The notes beneath the pieces were generated by a model, which did not search any database, was not told the DNA's origin, and saw only the letters and a program-made list of their open reading frames with translations. Positions 52,985-62,711 of a stretch of DNA of 64,000 bases are shown here, piece by piece; the stretch's first letter is position 1, and every line of letters begins with the position of its first letter. Made by a program: the position numbers and the translations under genes. The DNA comes from Amycolatopsis sp. WAC 01376 (GTDB lineage Bacteria; Actinomycetota; Actinomycetes; Mycobacteriales; Pseudonocardiaceae): NCBI RefSeq assembly GCF_003947415.1, contig NZ_QHKL01000013.1, positions 62,001-126,000 of the forward strand, read 5' to 3'.

Positions 52985-53140
52985 CCGCGAAAAGTGCCCA
53001 TAACGGACACTGTTGCCTGACTGGCGTCCCTTGTGGAGAGGCAAGGAGTGTGTCGGGCTCACTCGCGAGTCGCTGCCGCCGTCGAACCCGGCGGGCCATG
53101 TTCGACTTAACCCCCCGGCCGAAGCCGCGTTCGAGAAGGC

Positions 53141-54010
53141 CTAGCGTGCGAGCAGGTCTCGCAGTGCCTTCACCACCTCCGACGGTGATTCCTCGGCCAT
53201 GAAGTGGCCCGACGTGACCGTCCGGTGGTCGAGGTCCGTCGCCCACGCCCGCCAGAGCGCGACGGCGTCGTAGCCGAGCGCGGCACCCCAGTCCTGCTGG
53301 AGCACGGTGAGCGGCATGGCGAGCCGGTTGCCCGCCGCACGATCGGCCTTGTCGTGCTCGACGTCGATGCCCGCCGACGCGCGGTAGTCGGCGACGATCG
53401 AGGTCACCGCGTTCCGCGAGGCCGTGAGGTACGCGGCCCGGACGTCGGCCGGGATCGCGTCGCCGCGCTGTGTCCACGCGTCGAGGAAGTGACCGAAGAA
53501 CGCGTCGGGCGCGGCGCCGATCAGCTGTTCGGGCAGGCCCGGAGGCTGCGCCATCAGATAGAGGTGGAAGCCGACCGCGGCGCCGGTGCCGTGCAGGACG
53601 TCCCACATGTCCAGCGTGGGCAGCACGTCGAGGATCGCGAGGTGGCTCACCTTGCCGGGGTGGTCGAGGCCCGCCCGCAGGGCCACCAGCGCGCCCCGGT
53701 CGTGCCCGGCGAGGGCGAACCGATCATGGCCGAACGCCTTCGCGACGGCGACGACGTCGGCCGCCATCGTGCGCTTCGAGTAGGTCTCGCCGGTGTCTTC
53801 GGGTTTGTCGCTTTCGCCGTATCCTCGCAGGTCAGGGCAGAGAACGGTGTGGTCCGCCGCCAGATCGGCCGCCACGTGCCGCCACATGAGGTGGGTCTCG
53901 GGGAAGCCGTGCAGGAGCACGATCGGGCTGCCGGTCCCGGCGACGGCGACGTCGAGTGCCACGCCGTCCGCCACGGGCACCCGCTGGTAGTCGAATCCGG
54001 TGATGCGCAT
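53141..54010 (-). CDS. haloacetate dehalogenase-like alpha/beta hydrolase
   Basis: A 289-residue alpha/beta hydrolase. LLHGFPETHLMWRHV is the oxyanion region, DLRGYGESDKP a family signature, and AGHDRGA the elbow with an Asp nucleophile, which separates haloalkane/haloacetate dehalogenases and epoxide hydrolases from esterases. The late His is in TSGHFMAEESP. ATG 54008-54010 is used; AAGGTATCC precedes it. It is divergent from the SARP-ATPase gene. Halogenated substrate not proven. Confidence 0.75.
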   Translation of the reverse strand: MRITGFDYQRVPVADGVALDVAVAGTGSPIVLLHGFPETHLMWRHVAADLAADHTVLCPDLRGYGESDKPEDTGETYSKRTMAADVVAVAKAFGHDRFALAGHDRGALVALRAGLDHPGKVSHLAILDVLPTLDMWDVLHGTGAAVGFHLYLMAQPPGLPEQLIGAAPDAFFGHFLDAWTQRGDAIPADVRAAYLTASRNAVTSIVADYRASAGIDVEHDKADRAAGNRLAMPLTVLQQDWGAALGYDAVALWRAWATDLDHRTVTSGHFMAEESPSEVVKALRDLLAR

Positions 54011-54130
54011 GGATACCTTCCTGGTCGTTCCGTGATGACCGCCAGCGTCCCCGGCGCGAATCAGCACCCGGTCAGCGACGACCGAGCGGCCGGGGCACGA
54101 TGATCACCGTCGGTGAAGAGGGAGGTGACG

Positions 54131-57100
54131 ATGCGGTTCGGGGTGCTCGGCCCGCTCGTGGCCGAGGACGCGCGGGGTGCCGTCGGGCTCAAGGGGCCGC
54201 GGCACCGGGCGGTGCTGGCCAGGCTGCTGATCGCCCGCGGCCGCGTCGTGCCGGTGGAACGCCTGGTCGACGACCTGTGGGAGCGCCCGCCCGAGGGCGC
54301 GGTCGGCGCCGTCCAGACGTTCGTCGGTGCCCTTCGCCGCGCGCTGGAGCCGGATCGCGCGCCCCGGGAGCCCGCTCGGCTGCTCGTCACGGTCGCCCGC
54401 GGTTACGCGCTGCGTGCGGAGTCCGTCGACGCCTGGGACTTCGAGGCCGCCGTCGCCGCCGCCCGCGAACTGTTCGACGCACGGCGGGCGGCCGCGGCAC
54501 TGTCGCAAGTGGACACCGCGCTCGCGTTGTGGCGCGGGACGGCGTATGCCGAGTTCGCCCACGAAGGCTGGGCGCGTGGGGAGGTTTCCCGCTTGACCGA
54601 ACTCCGGCTGCTGGCCGGGGAATTGCGTGCCGAAGCACTCCTCGCGCTCGGCCGGGCCGCCGAGGCGATCCCCGAGCTGGAACCACGGGTGCGCGAATAC
54701 CCGTTGCGGGAGAACGGTTCCCGGCTGCTGGCCCTGGCGCTCTACCGCGCCGGGCGGCAGGGTGACGCGCTCACGGTGTTGCGCACCGCGCGCAAGCTGC
54801 TCGCCGACGAACTCGGCATCGATCCCGGCGCCGGCCTGCGTGAACTGGAAGCCGACATCCTGGCGCAAGCACCGCGGCTGACGCCGTCCGTGGCCAAGAT
54901 CGCCGAGCGGCCGCCGGTCGGCCGCGACGCGGAGCTGACCAGGCTCGAGGAAGCCGCGGCCCGGTCGCGGCTGGTGCTCGTATCGGGCGACGCCGGGGTG
55001 GGGAAGACCGCGCTCGCCGAGGCGTTCTCCGCCCGGCTCGCCGCACGCGGCTGGGCCACGGCCTGGGGGAGCAACCCGGACGACGAGGGCGTGCCGCCCG
55101 CCTACGCGTGGACCCGGATCCTGGCGACACTCGCCGACGCCGGATACGGCCCCGCGCCGACGGCGGAACCGGTGTCCGAAGACCCCGTCGCCGCGCGCTG
55201 GCGATGGCATCGGGCGGTCGCGGCCTATCTGGCCGGCGCCAAGCCGCTGCTGCTCGTCCTCGACGACCTGCACTGGGCGGGCGAGGAGACGCTCGCGTTG
55301 CTGACCGCGGTCCTGGCCGAGCCGGTGCTGGTCGTCGCGACCCATCGAGGCACCGACCCGCCCGCGCGGCTGACGGATTTCCTCGGCCGGGCCGCACGTC
55401 ACGAGCCGGTGCGCGTCTACCTCGGCGGCCTGCCCGAGACCGAAATCGCCGACCTGGTCCTGGTCACGACCGGAGAGGAAGTCGACTCGCGGACCGCCGC
55501 GGTGATCCACCGGCGCAGCGGCGGCAACGCCTTCTTCGTGCGTGAACTCGCCCGTCTGCTGGCCGCCGAGGGCCCGGCCGCGCTGGACGCGGTGCCGCCG
55601 GGAGTCCGCGACGTCGTCCGGCATCGGCTAAAAGCGCTACCGGACGCGGCGTGGAGCGTGGTGCGCCGGGCCGCGGTGATCGGCACGGATGTCGACCTGG
55701 ACGTACTCGAGGCACTGGCCGGGGAAACCGCGCTCGACGCGGCCGAAAGCGCTGTCCGGCAAGGATTTCTGACCGAGCCGGCGCCGCGTCGATTCCGGTT
55801 CGCGCACGCGCTCGTGCGGGACACGCTCTACCACGATCTCTCTCGTTCGCGGCGTGCCCGCGAGCACGGCGAGATCGCCGAGGCGCTGGAAGTTCTGCGC
55901 CCTGACGACGTCGATGCCTTGGCGCACCATTTCGTGCTCTCCGAGGAGCACGCGGACCGCGCCGCACACTACGCGCGGGCGGCCGCCGAACGGGCCGAAA
56001 GCCGTTTCGCGCAGGCGGAAGCGGCAAGACTTTGGGACGCCGCGCTCACCGCGTTCGATCGGTCCGGCGCCTCCGATCCGGAGAAGCGGCTGGAGCTGAT
56101 CATGGGCAAGGCGCGTGCTTCGGCCGTCGCGGGCGGCCTCGGCCAGTCCCGGCGGGATCGGGCCGAAGCGCTGGAACTGGCGGAAAAGCTGGACGATTCG
56201 CTGCTGACCGCGCGGGTGATCGGCGCGTTCGACGTCCCCGCCAGCTGGACCGAGAGCGACGATCCCGCACTCGCTTCCCGGATCGCGGGCGCCGTCGAGC
56301 GGACCCTCGCCGCGTTGCCCGCCGATCGGGAGGCCGAGCGGTGCCGTCTGCTGGCCACGCTCGCCGTCGAACTGCGGAACGCGGGCGGACAGCGGGCTCG
56401 CGAGGCGGCGCGGGAAGCCGAGACGCTCGCCCGCCGGATCGGTGACCCGGCGCTGCTGGCCTTCGCGCTCAACGCCCGGTTCCTGCAGTCCTTCGACCGC
56501 GCGGGGCTGGCACCCCAGCGGGCCGGAATCGGCGAGGAACTGGTGGACCTCTCCAGGCGGCATGGGCTGGTGACGTTCGAGGTACTCGGGCATCTCGTCC
56601 TCGTACAGGCCAAGAGCGCGCTCGCGGAGTTCGCGGCCGCGGACCGGCACGCCGCTTCGGCGGACGAACTGGGGGAGAAGTACGACCTTCCGCTCGTCGG
56701 CGTGTTCACCCGGTGGTATCGCGCGATGCGGACCGCGATGACCGGTCCCCGCGGGGAAGCCGCCTACCGCGCCGCCGCGGCGGGCCTCGCCGGAACCGCG
56801 ATGTCCGGAGTGGACAACGGGATCCTCGCGCTCGCCCTGTTCTGCGACCGGATCCAACGAGGCATGCCATCCGAAGCGCGCGAAGAAAGCTACGGCGCTT
56901 ACGAAAGCTGGTGCCGTCCGGTGCTCCCGATCCCGGACTCGCCCCGGGACCTGCTGTACGAGGCGCGCACCTGTCTGGCCGCCGTCGTCGCGATCGAACT
57001 CGGCGACCGGACGGCGATGGAACGCCTGTACGCCGAGCTTCTCCCGGCCGAGGACGAGATCGCGGGCGCTGGGAGCGGGATGCTCACCCTCCGCCCGGTC

Positions 57101-57214
57101 GCGCACTACCTCGGCGAGCTGGCCACCGCCCTCGGCCTGCGAGAAGCGGCCGCCGAGCACTATCGGAAGGCGCACACCATCGCGGTGAAGGCCGGGTCAC
57201 CGCACTGGGGCTGA
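54131..57214 (+). CDS. SARP-type regulator with AAA ATPase and TPR-like C-terminus
   Basis: A 1027-residue regulator. The winged helix (MRFGVLGPLVAED, about 1-95) is followed by the BTAD domain (about 100-245). An ATPase with GDAGVGKTAL and LLLVLDDLHW, RSGGNAFFVREL (about 265-560) and a long helical-repeat tail come after. The layout resembles LuxR/LAL or AfsR-like regulators, but with no C-terminal HTH, so DNA binding is N-terminal. GGGAGGTG precedes ATG 54131. Likely target: the divergent hydrolase 120 nt away; no cluster of biosynthetic genes adjoins it. Confidence 0.85.
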   Translation: MRFGVLGPLVAEDARGAVGLKGPRHRAVLARLLIARGRVVPVERLVDDLWERPPEGAVGAVQTFVGALRRALEPDRAPREPARLLVTVARGYALRAESVDAWDFEAAVAAARELFDARRAAAALSQVDTALALWRGTAYAEFAHEGWARGEVSRLTELRLLAGELRAEALLALGRAAEAIPELEPRVREYPLRENGSRLLALALYRAGRQGDALTVLRTARKLLADELGIDPGAGLRELEADILAQAPRLTPSVAKIAERPPVGRDAELTRLEEAAARSRLVLVSGDAGVGKTALAEAFSARLAARGWATAWGSNPDDEGVPPAYAWTRILATLADAGYGPAPTAEPVSEDPVAARWRWHRAVAAYLAGAKPLLLVLDDLHWAGEETLALLTAVLAEPVLVVATHRGTDPPARLTDFLGRAARHEPVRVYLGGLPETEIADLVLVTTGEEVDSRTAAVIHRRSGGNAFFVRELARLLAAEGPAALDAVPPGVRDVVRHRLKALPDAAWSVVRRAAVIGTDVDLDVLEALAGETALDAAESAVRQGFLTEPAPRRFRFAHALVRDTLYHDLSRSRRAREHGEIAEALEVLRPDDVDALAHHFVLSEEHADRAAHYARAAAERAESRFAQAEAARLWDAALTAFDRSGASDPEKRLELIMGKARASAVAGGLGQSRRDRAEALELAEKLDDSLLTARVIGAFDVPASWTESDDPALASRIAGAVERTLAALPADREAERCRLLATLAVELRNAGGQRAREAAREAETLARRIGDPALLAFALNARFLQSFDRAGLAPQRAGIGEELVDLSRRHGLVTFEVLGHLVLVQAKSALAEFAAADRHAASADELGEKYDLPLVGVFTRWYRAMRTAMTGPRGEAAYRAAAAGLAGTAMSGVDNGILALALFCDRIQRGMPSEAREESYGAYESWCRPVLPIPDSPRDLLYEARTCLAAVVAIELGDRTAMERLYAELLPAEDEIAGAGSGMLTLRPVAHYLGELATALGLREAAAEHYRKAHTIAVKAGSPHWG

Positions 57215-57215
57215 C

Positions 57216-57512
57216 TCACTGCTCCCGCATCGCGCGGCGGATCTCGGCCAGTTTGTCCTTGGCCGCCTTGTCGCGGTCGGCGATCTTCTTGTCCAGCGAG
57301 GCCACGTCTTCCTTGCCGCCGATGCCCGCGAGCTCGGTCGAGCCCAGCGAGGTCGTGTACCGCTGCTCGATGCGGTCGCGCACGTGATCGAACGAGGGCA
57401 CCCCGGACTCGCTGTAGTCCGGGTCCGGAACCTCGACGGGCGGCACAGGGGTCTCCTCGACGATCTCGGCGTCGAGGATCTCCGGCTTCTTCTCCGGACT
57501 GTTCTCACTCAT
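57216..57512 (-). CDS. hypothetical acidic coiled-coil protein
   Basis: A 98-residue soluble protein. A disordered acidic/Pro-rich N-terminal half (EILDAEIVEETPVPPVEVPD) is followed by a charged helix (KEDVASLDKKIADRDKAAKDK). ATG 57510-57512 has GGAG 6 nt upstream and overlaps the end of the nuclease-helicase gene by 8 bp, so translation is coupled. I do not know the family; coupling suggests a partner of the helicase. Confidence 0.6.
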   Translation of the reverse strand: MSENSPEKKPEILDAEIVEETPVPPVEVPDPDYSESGVPSFDHVRDRIEQRYTTSLGSTELAGIGGKEDVASLDKKIADRDKAAKDKLAEIRRAMREQ

Positions 57513-60500
57513 GGTCACTCCGTCCTGCGTGCCAAGGCACGGCTTCGGTCATCAACCCGAGCATGCCTGAAACCAGCCGCATCTGGTCGACCGTGCGGAT
57601 GTCGGCCTCGACCAGCCGCGGCGAGCAGACCACGATCGCGAGCGCCTGCGCCCGGGACAGCGCGACGTTCAGCCGGTTGCGGGAGAGCAGGAAGTCCAGG
57701 CCACGCGGCAGATCGACGGCCGAAGACGAGGTCATCGTGGTGATCACCACCGGCGCCTCCTGCCCCTGGAACCGGTCGACCGTGCCCACCCGGACGCCCG
57801 GATACCCGGCCTGGTCGAGCGCACGCGCCACGACGCGGGCCTGCAGGTTGTACGGCGCCACGACCAGGATGTCCTCGTCGCCGAGCGGCCGGGGATCGCC
57901 GTGGTCTGTCCAGGCGCGGCCGTGGAGTTCGGAGACGAGGGCGGTGACCGCCTCGGCCTCCTCGACCGACCGTGTCGTGTTCCCGTGGTGATCGACCTCG
58001 GCGAGGTACAGGCCCGCCTCGATGCCCTCGATCGCCCGCTCGGCCGCCGAAGGATGCGAGTGCAGGCGGCCCGCGTAGGACAGCTGAGACACCGGAGAGC
58101 AGACGGCCGGATGCATCCGGCGGGTCTCGTCGAGGAAGTACCCGAGTTCGGCCGGGATGATGTCGGCCTCGCCGATCAGATGCCCGAGCGCGGACGCCTC
58201 GGCGCCCGCCGGATGCGTGCCCTGCACGACCTGCGGCAGCTGCTGCGGATCACCCAGCAGCAGGAGGTTCTTGGCGCACATCGACACCGCGAGCGCGTCG
58301 GCGAGGGCGAACTGGCCGGCCTCGTCGATGATCAGCAGGTCGAAGGGCTCTTCCCGGATCGCGGCGTTCGCGAACGTCCAGGCGGTCCCGCCGACCAGAT
58401 GCCCGGTGTCGTGCTCCTCGCGCCATTTCACCAGCGCGGGATTGGTCTTCGGCTGCTCCCAGGGCGAGGCCGGATCCGGGGTCCGCTTGGCGCGTTTGGC
58501 GCACGGCAGATCCGGCGCGTTCTTCAGCGCGGCGGACAGCACGTTCTCCACGGCCTTGTGACTGGTCGAGGTGACCGCGATCGTCTTACCCGCGCGCACC
58601 AGTTTCGCGATCAGCCTGCCCGCGAGATACGTCTTGCCCGCGCCGGGCGGGCCCTGGACGGCGAGCGCGGAGCCGTCGAGTGCCTCGACGGCCTCGATCA
58701 CCGTGTTCACCAGATCCGCCCCGGGCTGGGGCAGGGGCCGGTCGTCACGCAACCGCGGCGACGTGCGCCGGAGCAGATCGACGCCGGGATGAGCGGGCAG
58801 CACCGGCAGCGTGTCGACGACGAGCCTGGCGAGGTCCGCGACCGCGTCGTCCTTGGGGGAAGGCCGGACCGGGCTCCCCGGCAGCACCGCCACCGGCCGG
58901 TCCGCGGTGGTCTCGTCGGGCGGGCAGCTTTCCTCGAGGGTCAGTTCGACGGCCGTGGCCGAGACGACCTTGGCGTCCCGCGCGGCCGCCCCGTACCGCA
59001 GGCGGACGTCGTCGCCGGGCGCGAAGGGATGCGGCCGGTCCGGGTCGCAGCGGAGCATGAGCGAGCGTTTCGCCTTGCGTACCCGGCCCGAAGGCGGCAC
59101 CCATTCCCCGGCCTCCAGCGAAACCGGGACGGTGCACGCGTTGTCGGTCTCCAGATCGCCGAGCGGGGCGGCCAGCTGGCGGAAGTACTCCCACCACGCG
59201 GGGTTCGTCTCGCGGCGGTGGTAGCCGACGGACGCGGCCAGCAGCGCGCGGGCGCGGTCCTCGCCGGTGAACTCGGCCGGGTCGTCGGGCAGGCCCTCCA
59301 GCAGCGGATCGACCAGCGCGGCCAGCTGCGCGGCGCGTTCCGCGCGTTTCTGGGCCGCGACGTCCTCTTCTGTCTGCCGGAGTAGAGCGTCCACATCGGA
59401 CTCTTCCGGCGGCTCGGCGAGCTCGATCCCTTCCTCCACCCGGACCTTGTGGAGGAACTCGAACAACCGCAGCGTGGAAACGCAGTCGTATTCGTTGTAG
59501 TCGCTGATCCCGCGCAGCACTTCGTCCGCGTGTTCGGTCTCGCCCGAGGCGGTGAGCGTCAGGTACTCCTCGTAGGCCTCGATACTCGAAACCGCCGTCT
59601 TGACGTCGCCGTCGCGGGCTTCCGGCATGTAGAGCGGTTCGAGATACTTGATGGAGTACGACCGCTGCGAGACCCGGAGTGCCTTGCGCACCACGGAATA
59701 CAGGTCCACCAGCCCGCCGCTGCGCAACAGGTGGTCGACGGCGTCCTCGCGGGTCCCGTGCACGGCGGCGAGCCGTTTGATCGCGGTGACCTCGTACGGC
59801 GCGTAGTGGTAGACGTGCGAACCGGGATGTTCCGCGAGCCGCGCGGTGGCGAAGTCGACGAACTCCTCGAAGGCCCGCTTCTCCTGCGCCCGGTTGTGCG
59901 CCCAGAACGGCGTGAACTTCGTGTCGTCGTCCGCGGTCACCGCGCCGAAGAGGTATTCGAGCCCTTCGCCGGCCAGGGCGTAGGGATCGCCTTCCATGTC
60001 GAAGAAGACGTCACCGGGCGCGGGCGGCGGCAGGGTGGCCAGCGCGTCCGGATCGATGATCTCGTAGGCGATCTGACCGGTGGCGTCCTGCCGGACCTGG
60101 ATCGCGGCCTGGGCGCGCAGCGTGGTGAACGACGTCGTCGAGATGTCGCGCGGCCGATCCTCCGGGGTGGCGGTCGCGAGCGCGTCGATGGTGCCGAGAC
60201 CCGCGGCGACGAGTTTCCGCCGCTGGTCACCGCGCATCCCCGCGACCAGCGAAAGGTCTCGATCGGCTTCGCGGGCGCTCGCGCAATGCGCGGCGTAGGA
60301 GCAGCCACCGCAGGCGGGCCGTTCGTCGGCCCACAACGGGACCGGCAGAGTCGTCGGCCGGTTCCGCAGCCGGGCGCGGAGCCGGTCCACCAGCGGGAGG
60401 AAGTCGTCGACGCGGAACGAGCGGGTGCTGTGATCACCGAGCAGCAGGTGCATCTGCGGACCGGAGGGCCAACCGGCGCGGCGAAGGGCGTCGGCGTACG

Positions 60501-60903
60501 CGGTCAGCTGGACCACCGCAGCGGGCTTCGCGTGCCTGGCCAGCTTCGTGTCGTAGACCTCGTAGCGACCTTCGTCGTCCCTCATCAGGAAGTCGGCGCG
60601 GCCGGAGAACTCGCCGTCGTGGAAGACCGCCTGGTAGATCACCGGCGCGCCCGCCCGAAGCGCCTCTTCGGTGGCTTTCGCGGCGACGACCGGATCGCGT
60701 TCGTCGATCTCGACGACGGCGCTGCGCTCGCCGCGCAGCTTGTCCAGCGTCGCGGCCTCGTGCGCGCGCCCGTGCGTGACCGCCAGCTGATCCGGCCCGG
60801 AGCCCGGTCGCGGTGCTCCTGGGAGGCCGGCGGCCAGCGCCTGGTTCAGGAGGCTGCGGTGCTCGCATTCGAGCAGGTCGGCGAGATCGGACGGGGTGTA
60901 CAT
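57505..60903 (-). CDS. TM0106-type RecB-like nuclease fused to an SF1 DNA helicase
   Basis: A 1132-residue DNA-processing protein. The N-terminal RecB-type nuclease (about 1-240) has GRADFLMRDDEGRYEVYDTKLARH with the PD-D/ExK core, and a Cys cluster CGGCSYAAHC that may bind iron-sulphur. An RNase H-like domain (about 290-500) has FFDMEGDPY, DCVSTLRL. The SF1 helicase (about 720-1132) has GPPGAGKTYL (Walker A), LLIIDEAGQF (motif II), GDPQQLPQVV (III), TVDRFQGQEAPVVI (V) and LNVALSRAQ (VI). ATG 60901-60903 begins MYTPSDLADLLECEH, which suits the family. It overlaps a small gene. Confidence 0.85.
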   Translation of the reverse strand: MYTPSDLADLLECEHRSLLNQALAAGLPGAPRPGSGPDQLAVTHGRAHEAATLDKLRGERSAVVEIDERDPVVAAKATEEALRAGAPVIYQAVFHDGEFSGRADFLMRDDEGRYEVYDTKLARHAKPAAVVQLTAYADALRRAGWPSGPQMHLLLGDHSTRSFRVDDFLPLVDRLRARLRNRPTTLPVPLWADERPACGGCSYAAHCASAREADRDLSLVAGMRGDQRRKLVAAGLGTIDALATATPEDRPRDISTTSFTTLRAQAAIQVRQDATGQIAYEIIDPDALATLPPPAPGDVFFDMEGDPYALAGEGLEYLFGAVTADDDTKFTPFWAHNRAQEKRAFEEFVDFATARLAEHPGSHVYHYAPYEVTAIKRLAAVHGTREDAVDHLLRSGGLVDLYSVVRKALRVSQRSYSIKYLEPLYMPEARDGDVKTAVSSIEAYEEYLTLTASGETEHADEVLRGISDYNEYDCVSTLRLFEFLHKVRVEEGIELAEPPEESDVDALLRQTEEDVAAQKRAERAAQLAALVDPLLEGLPDDPAEFTGEDRARALLAASVGYHRRETNPAWWEYFRQLAAPLGDLETDNACTVPVSLEAGEWVPPSGRVRKAKRSLMLRCDPDRPHPFAPGDDVRLRYGAAARDAKVVSATAVELTLEESCPPDETTADRPVAVLPGSPVRPSPKDDAVADLARLVVDTLPVLPAHPGVDLLRRTSPRLRDDRPLPQPGADLVNTVIEAVEALDGSALAVQGPPGAGKTYLAGRLIAKLVRAGKTIAVTSTSHKAVENVLSAALKNAPDLPCAKRAKRTPDPASPWEQPKTNPALVKWREEHDTGHLVGGTAWTFANAAIREEPFDLLIIDEAGQFALADALAVSMCAKNLLLLGDPQQLPQVVQGTHPAGAEASALGHLIGEADIIPAELGYFLDETRRMHPAVCSPVSQLSYAGRLHSHPSAAERAIEGIEAGLYLAEVDHHGNTTRSVEEAEAVTALVSELHGRAWTDHGDPRPLGDEDILVVAPYNLQARVVARALDQAGYPGVRVGTVDRFQGQEAPVVITTMTSSSAVDLPRGLDFLLSRNRLNVALSRAQALAIVVCSPRLVEADIRTVDQMRLVSGMLGLMTEAVPWHAGRSDHE

Positions 60904-60955
60904 CGCCCGGGAGTCTCGCACGGACTCGCGGCTGGACGGCCCCGGCGCGCCGGAG

Positions 60956-61666
60956 TCAGCCGGAGGTGTGGTCGAACGTCAGATGCGAGGTGATCCGGTA
61001 GCGGTCGCCTCGGTAGATCGAGCGGGTGTACTCGATCACGCGGCCGCCCTCGTCGCGGGTGGTGCGCTCGAACAGCAGCGCGGGGGAGTGCTGCGGGACG
61101 CCGAGCAGCCCGGATTCGTCGGCGTCGGTGACGGTCGGCTCGATGATTTGCACGGCCGTCGCGGGGACGACCTCGTACCGCGTGCGGAGCAGTTCGTAGA
61201 ACGAGCCGGACTCGAAGCCCGCGGCCGTGATGTCCGGTACGAGATCCCGCGGGACCAGGATCCGTTCGATCGCCATCGGCGCCTCTTCGACGACGCGGAC
61301 GCGGGTGACGGCCACCAGCTGCCGGGCGGGGGAGACCTCGAGTCGTTTGCCGAGCCGGGCGCCCGCCGGGATGGTGGCGAAGTCGATCACCCGGCTGGTC
61401 CAATGGCCTTCGGCGGGCGGGGCGAACTGTTCGCCGCCGGTGGCGGGCACGAGATCCTGGGAGATCTTGCGCGGTGCGGTGAACGTGCCGCGGCCGTGTT
61501 CGCGGACCACGAGACCGTCGCGTTCCAGTTCGTCGATCGCGGCCCGCAGGGTGGGGCGCGAGACGCCGATTTCGGTGCTCAGCGCGCGTTCCGAAGGCAG
61601 GACCTCGCCCGGCTGCCGCCGCTCGATGAGCAGGCGGAGCCGATCCTTGACCTCTGTTCGCCGCAT
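60956..61666 (-). CDS. GntR-family regulator (HutC/UTRA)
   Basis: A 236-residue regulator. The winged helix (about 10-70: GEVLPSERALSTEIGVSRPTLRAAIDELERDGLV) is followed by a UTRA effector domain (about 90-230, FATIPAGARLGKRLEV and YELLRTRYEVVPATAVQIIEPTV), which is HutC-like and usually senses small sugars or acids. It is divergent from a GH16 gene with palindromes between them, so it probably controls that enzyme. No transporter is nearby. Confidence 0.82.
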   Translation of the reverse strand: MRRTEVKDRLRLLIERRQPGEVLPSERALSTEIGVSRPTLRAAIDELERDGLVVREHGRGTFTAPRKISQDLVPATGGEQFAPPAEGHWTSRVIDFATIPAGARLGKRLEVSPARQLVAVTRVRVVEEAPMAIERILVPRDLVPDITAAGFESGSFYELLRTRYEVVPATAVQIIEPTVTDADESGLLGVPQHSPALLFERTTRDEGGRVIEYTRSIYRGDRYRITSHLTFDHTSG

Positions 61667-61706
61667 GACCGCAGCCTACCCAGTGGTCATCTCGAATTGG
61701 CTGGTG

Positions 61707-61722
61707 GACAAGTTGTCTAGAC
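61707..61722. promoter_or_regulatory. candidate GntR/HutC operator (palindromes)
   Basis: GACAA-G-TTGTC (61707-61717) runs into GTCTAGAC (61715-61722). GTCTAGAC is the core of the HutC/DasR-type consensus; the flanks only partly match. It lies 41 nt before the GntR start on the minus strand and 66 nt before the GH16 start. Confidence 0.45.
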
Positions 61723-61729
61723 CTATTGA

Positions 61730-61778
61730 CTTTACCACTTCACCGGGCGACGGTGGTGGAAACTGACCAGTGGTAAAG
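61730..61778. promoter_or_regulatory. inverted repeat in the GntR-GH16 gap
   Basis: CTTTACCACT at 61730-61739 and AGTGGTAAAG at 61769-61778 are perfectly complementary with a 29-nt spacer. CCAGTGGT also occurs at 61679-61686, so three similar half-sites flank the promoter region. TTGACT at 61726-61731 is a good -35 candidate for the GH16 gene; no clear -10 follows. Confidence 0.35.
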
Positions 61779-61787
61779 GGGACAAGG

Positions 61788-62702
61788 ATGCCGAACCCAG
61801 GGAAGTTCCGTTCCGCCACCGTCGCCGCGTTGTCGGTCGCCGCAGTGGGACTCGCGCCGGGCACCGCGACCGCAGCGCCCGCTTGCGGGCAGCTGTTCGA
61901 TGATTTCCACTACACCTCGCACACCGACGGGCTCTTGTCCCAGCACGGCTGGCAGGTGCGTTCCGGCGCCGGCGGCCCTGGCGTCGGCGGCGCGCGCTGG
62001 GCCCCGGAGGGCATCACGTTCCCGACCTCCGGCGGCGACAAGGTGCTGCAACTCGCCTCCGCCACCGACGGCACGCCCGCGGGCACGACGCAGACCGAGA
62101 TCATGCAACCGAACCGGCGGTTCTTCGAAGGGACCTACGCGGCGCGGATCCGCTTCTCCGACGCGCCGGTGTCCGGCCCCGACGGCGACCGGATCAACCA
62201 GACGTTCTTCACGATCAGCCCGCTCCGCTACGACAACGACCCGATCTACAGCGAACTGGACTTCTCGGAGTACCTGCCCAACGGCGGATGGGGTGAGGCG
62301 GGGCCGGTCAACTTCCAGACCAGCTGGCACACCTACACGCCGGACCCGTGGTACGCCGAGAACAAGAGCGACAGCCAGCGCCGCAGCATCGACGGCTGGC
62401 ATTCCGTCGCCGCGACCGTGTCCGACGGCCATGTGCGGTACTACATCGACGGCGTCCTGGTGGCCGACCACGACCGCGGCGGGCCGTTCGACGTGTACCC
62501 GCGGCAGAACATGTCCCTGAATTTCAACCAGTGGTTCATCGACCTCACGCAGCACAGCGGTGGCACGAGCACCTACCTCGAGCAGGTGGATTGGGTCTAC
62601 TACGCGAAGAACGAGGTCCTGACGCCACAGGCGGCCGCCGATCGGGCCGCCTCGTACCGGTCGTCGGGCGTGCGGTTCGCCGACGATCTCGGAGGCTGTT
62701 AA
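61788..62702 (+). CDS. secreted GH16-like glycosidase
   Basis: A 304-residue exported enzyme. The signal peptide spans about 1-29 (MPNPGKFRSATVAALSV, ending ATAAPA). The mature part is a beta-jelly roll with the GH16 ExDxxE catalytic string in SELDFSEYLPNGG, followed by TSWHTYTPDPWY and INQTFFTISP strands. GH16 enzymes cut beta-1,3- or beta-1,3-1,4-glucans, agarose or carrageenan; the substrate is not readable. ATG 61788 with AAAGGGG upstream is preferred over GTG 61770. Probably controlled by the divergent GntR. A sigma gene follows after 9 nt. Confidence 0.78.
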   Translation: MPNPGKFRSATVAALSVAAVGLAPGTATAAPACGQLFDDFHYTSHTDGLLSQHGWQVRSGAGGPGVGGARWAPEGITFPTSGGDKVLQLASATDGTPAGTTQTEIMQPNRRFFEGTYAARIRFSDAPVSGPDGDRINQTFFTISPLRYDNDPIYSELDFSEYLPNGGWGEAGPVNFQTSWHTYTPDPWYAENKSDSQRRSIDGWHSVAATVSDGHVRYYIDGVLVADHDRGGPFDVYPRQNMSLNFNQWFIDLTQHSGGTSTYLEQVDWVYYAKNEVLTPQAAADRAASYRSSGVRFADDLGGC

Positions 62703-62711
62703 ATGTGAGCG

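Noticed and set aside
59449..60993. 514-codon open frame on the plus strand across the nuclease-helicase
   Set aside because: Antisense to a protein with complete RecB and SF1 helicase motifs.
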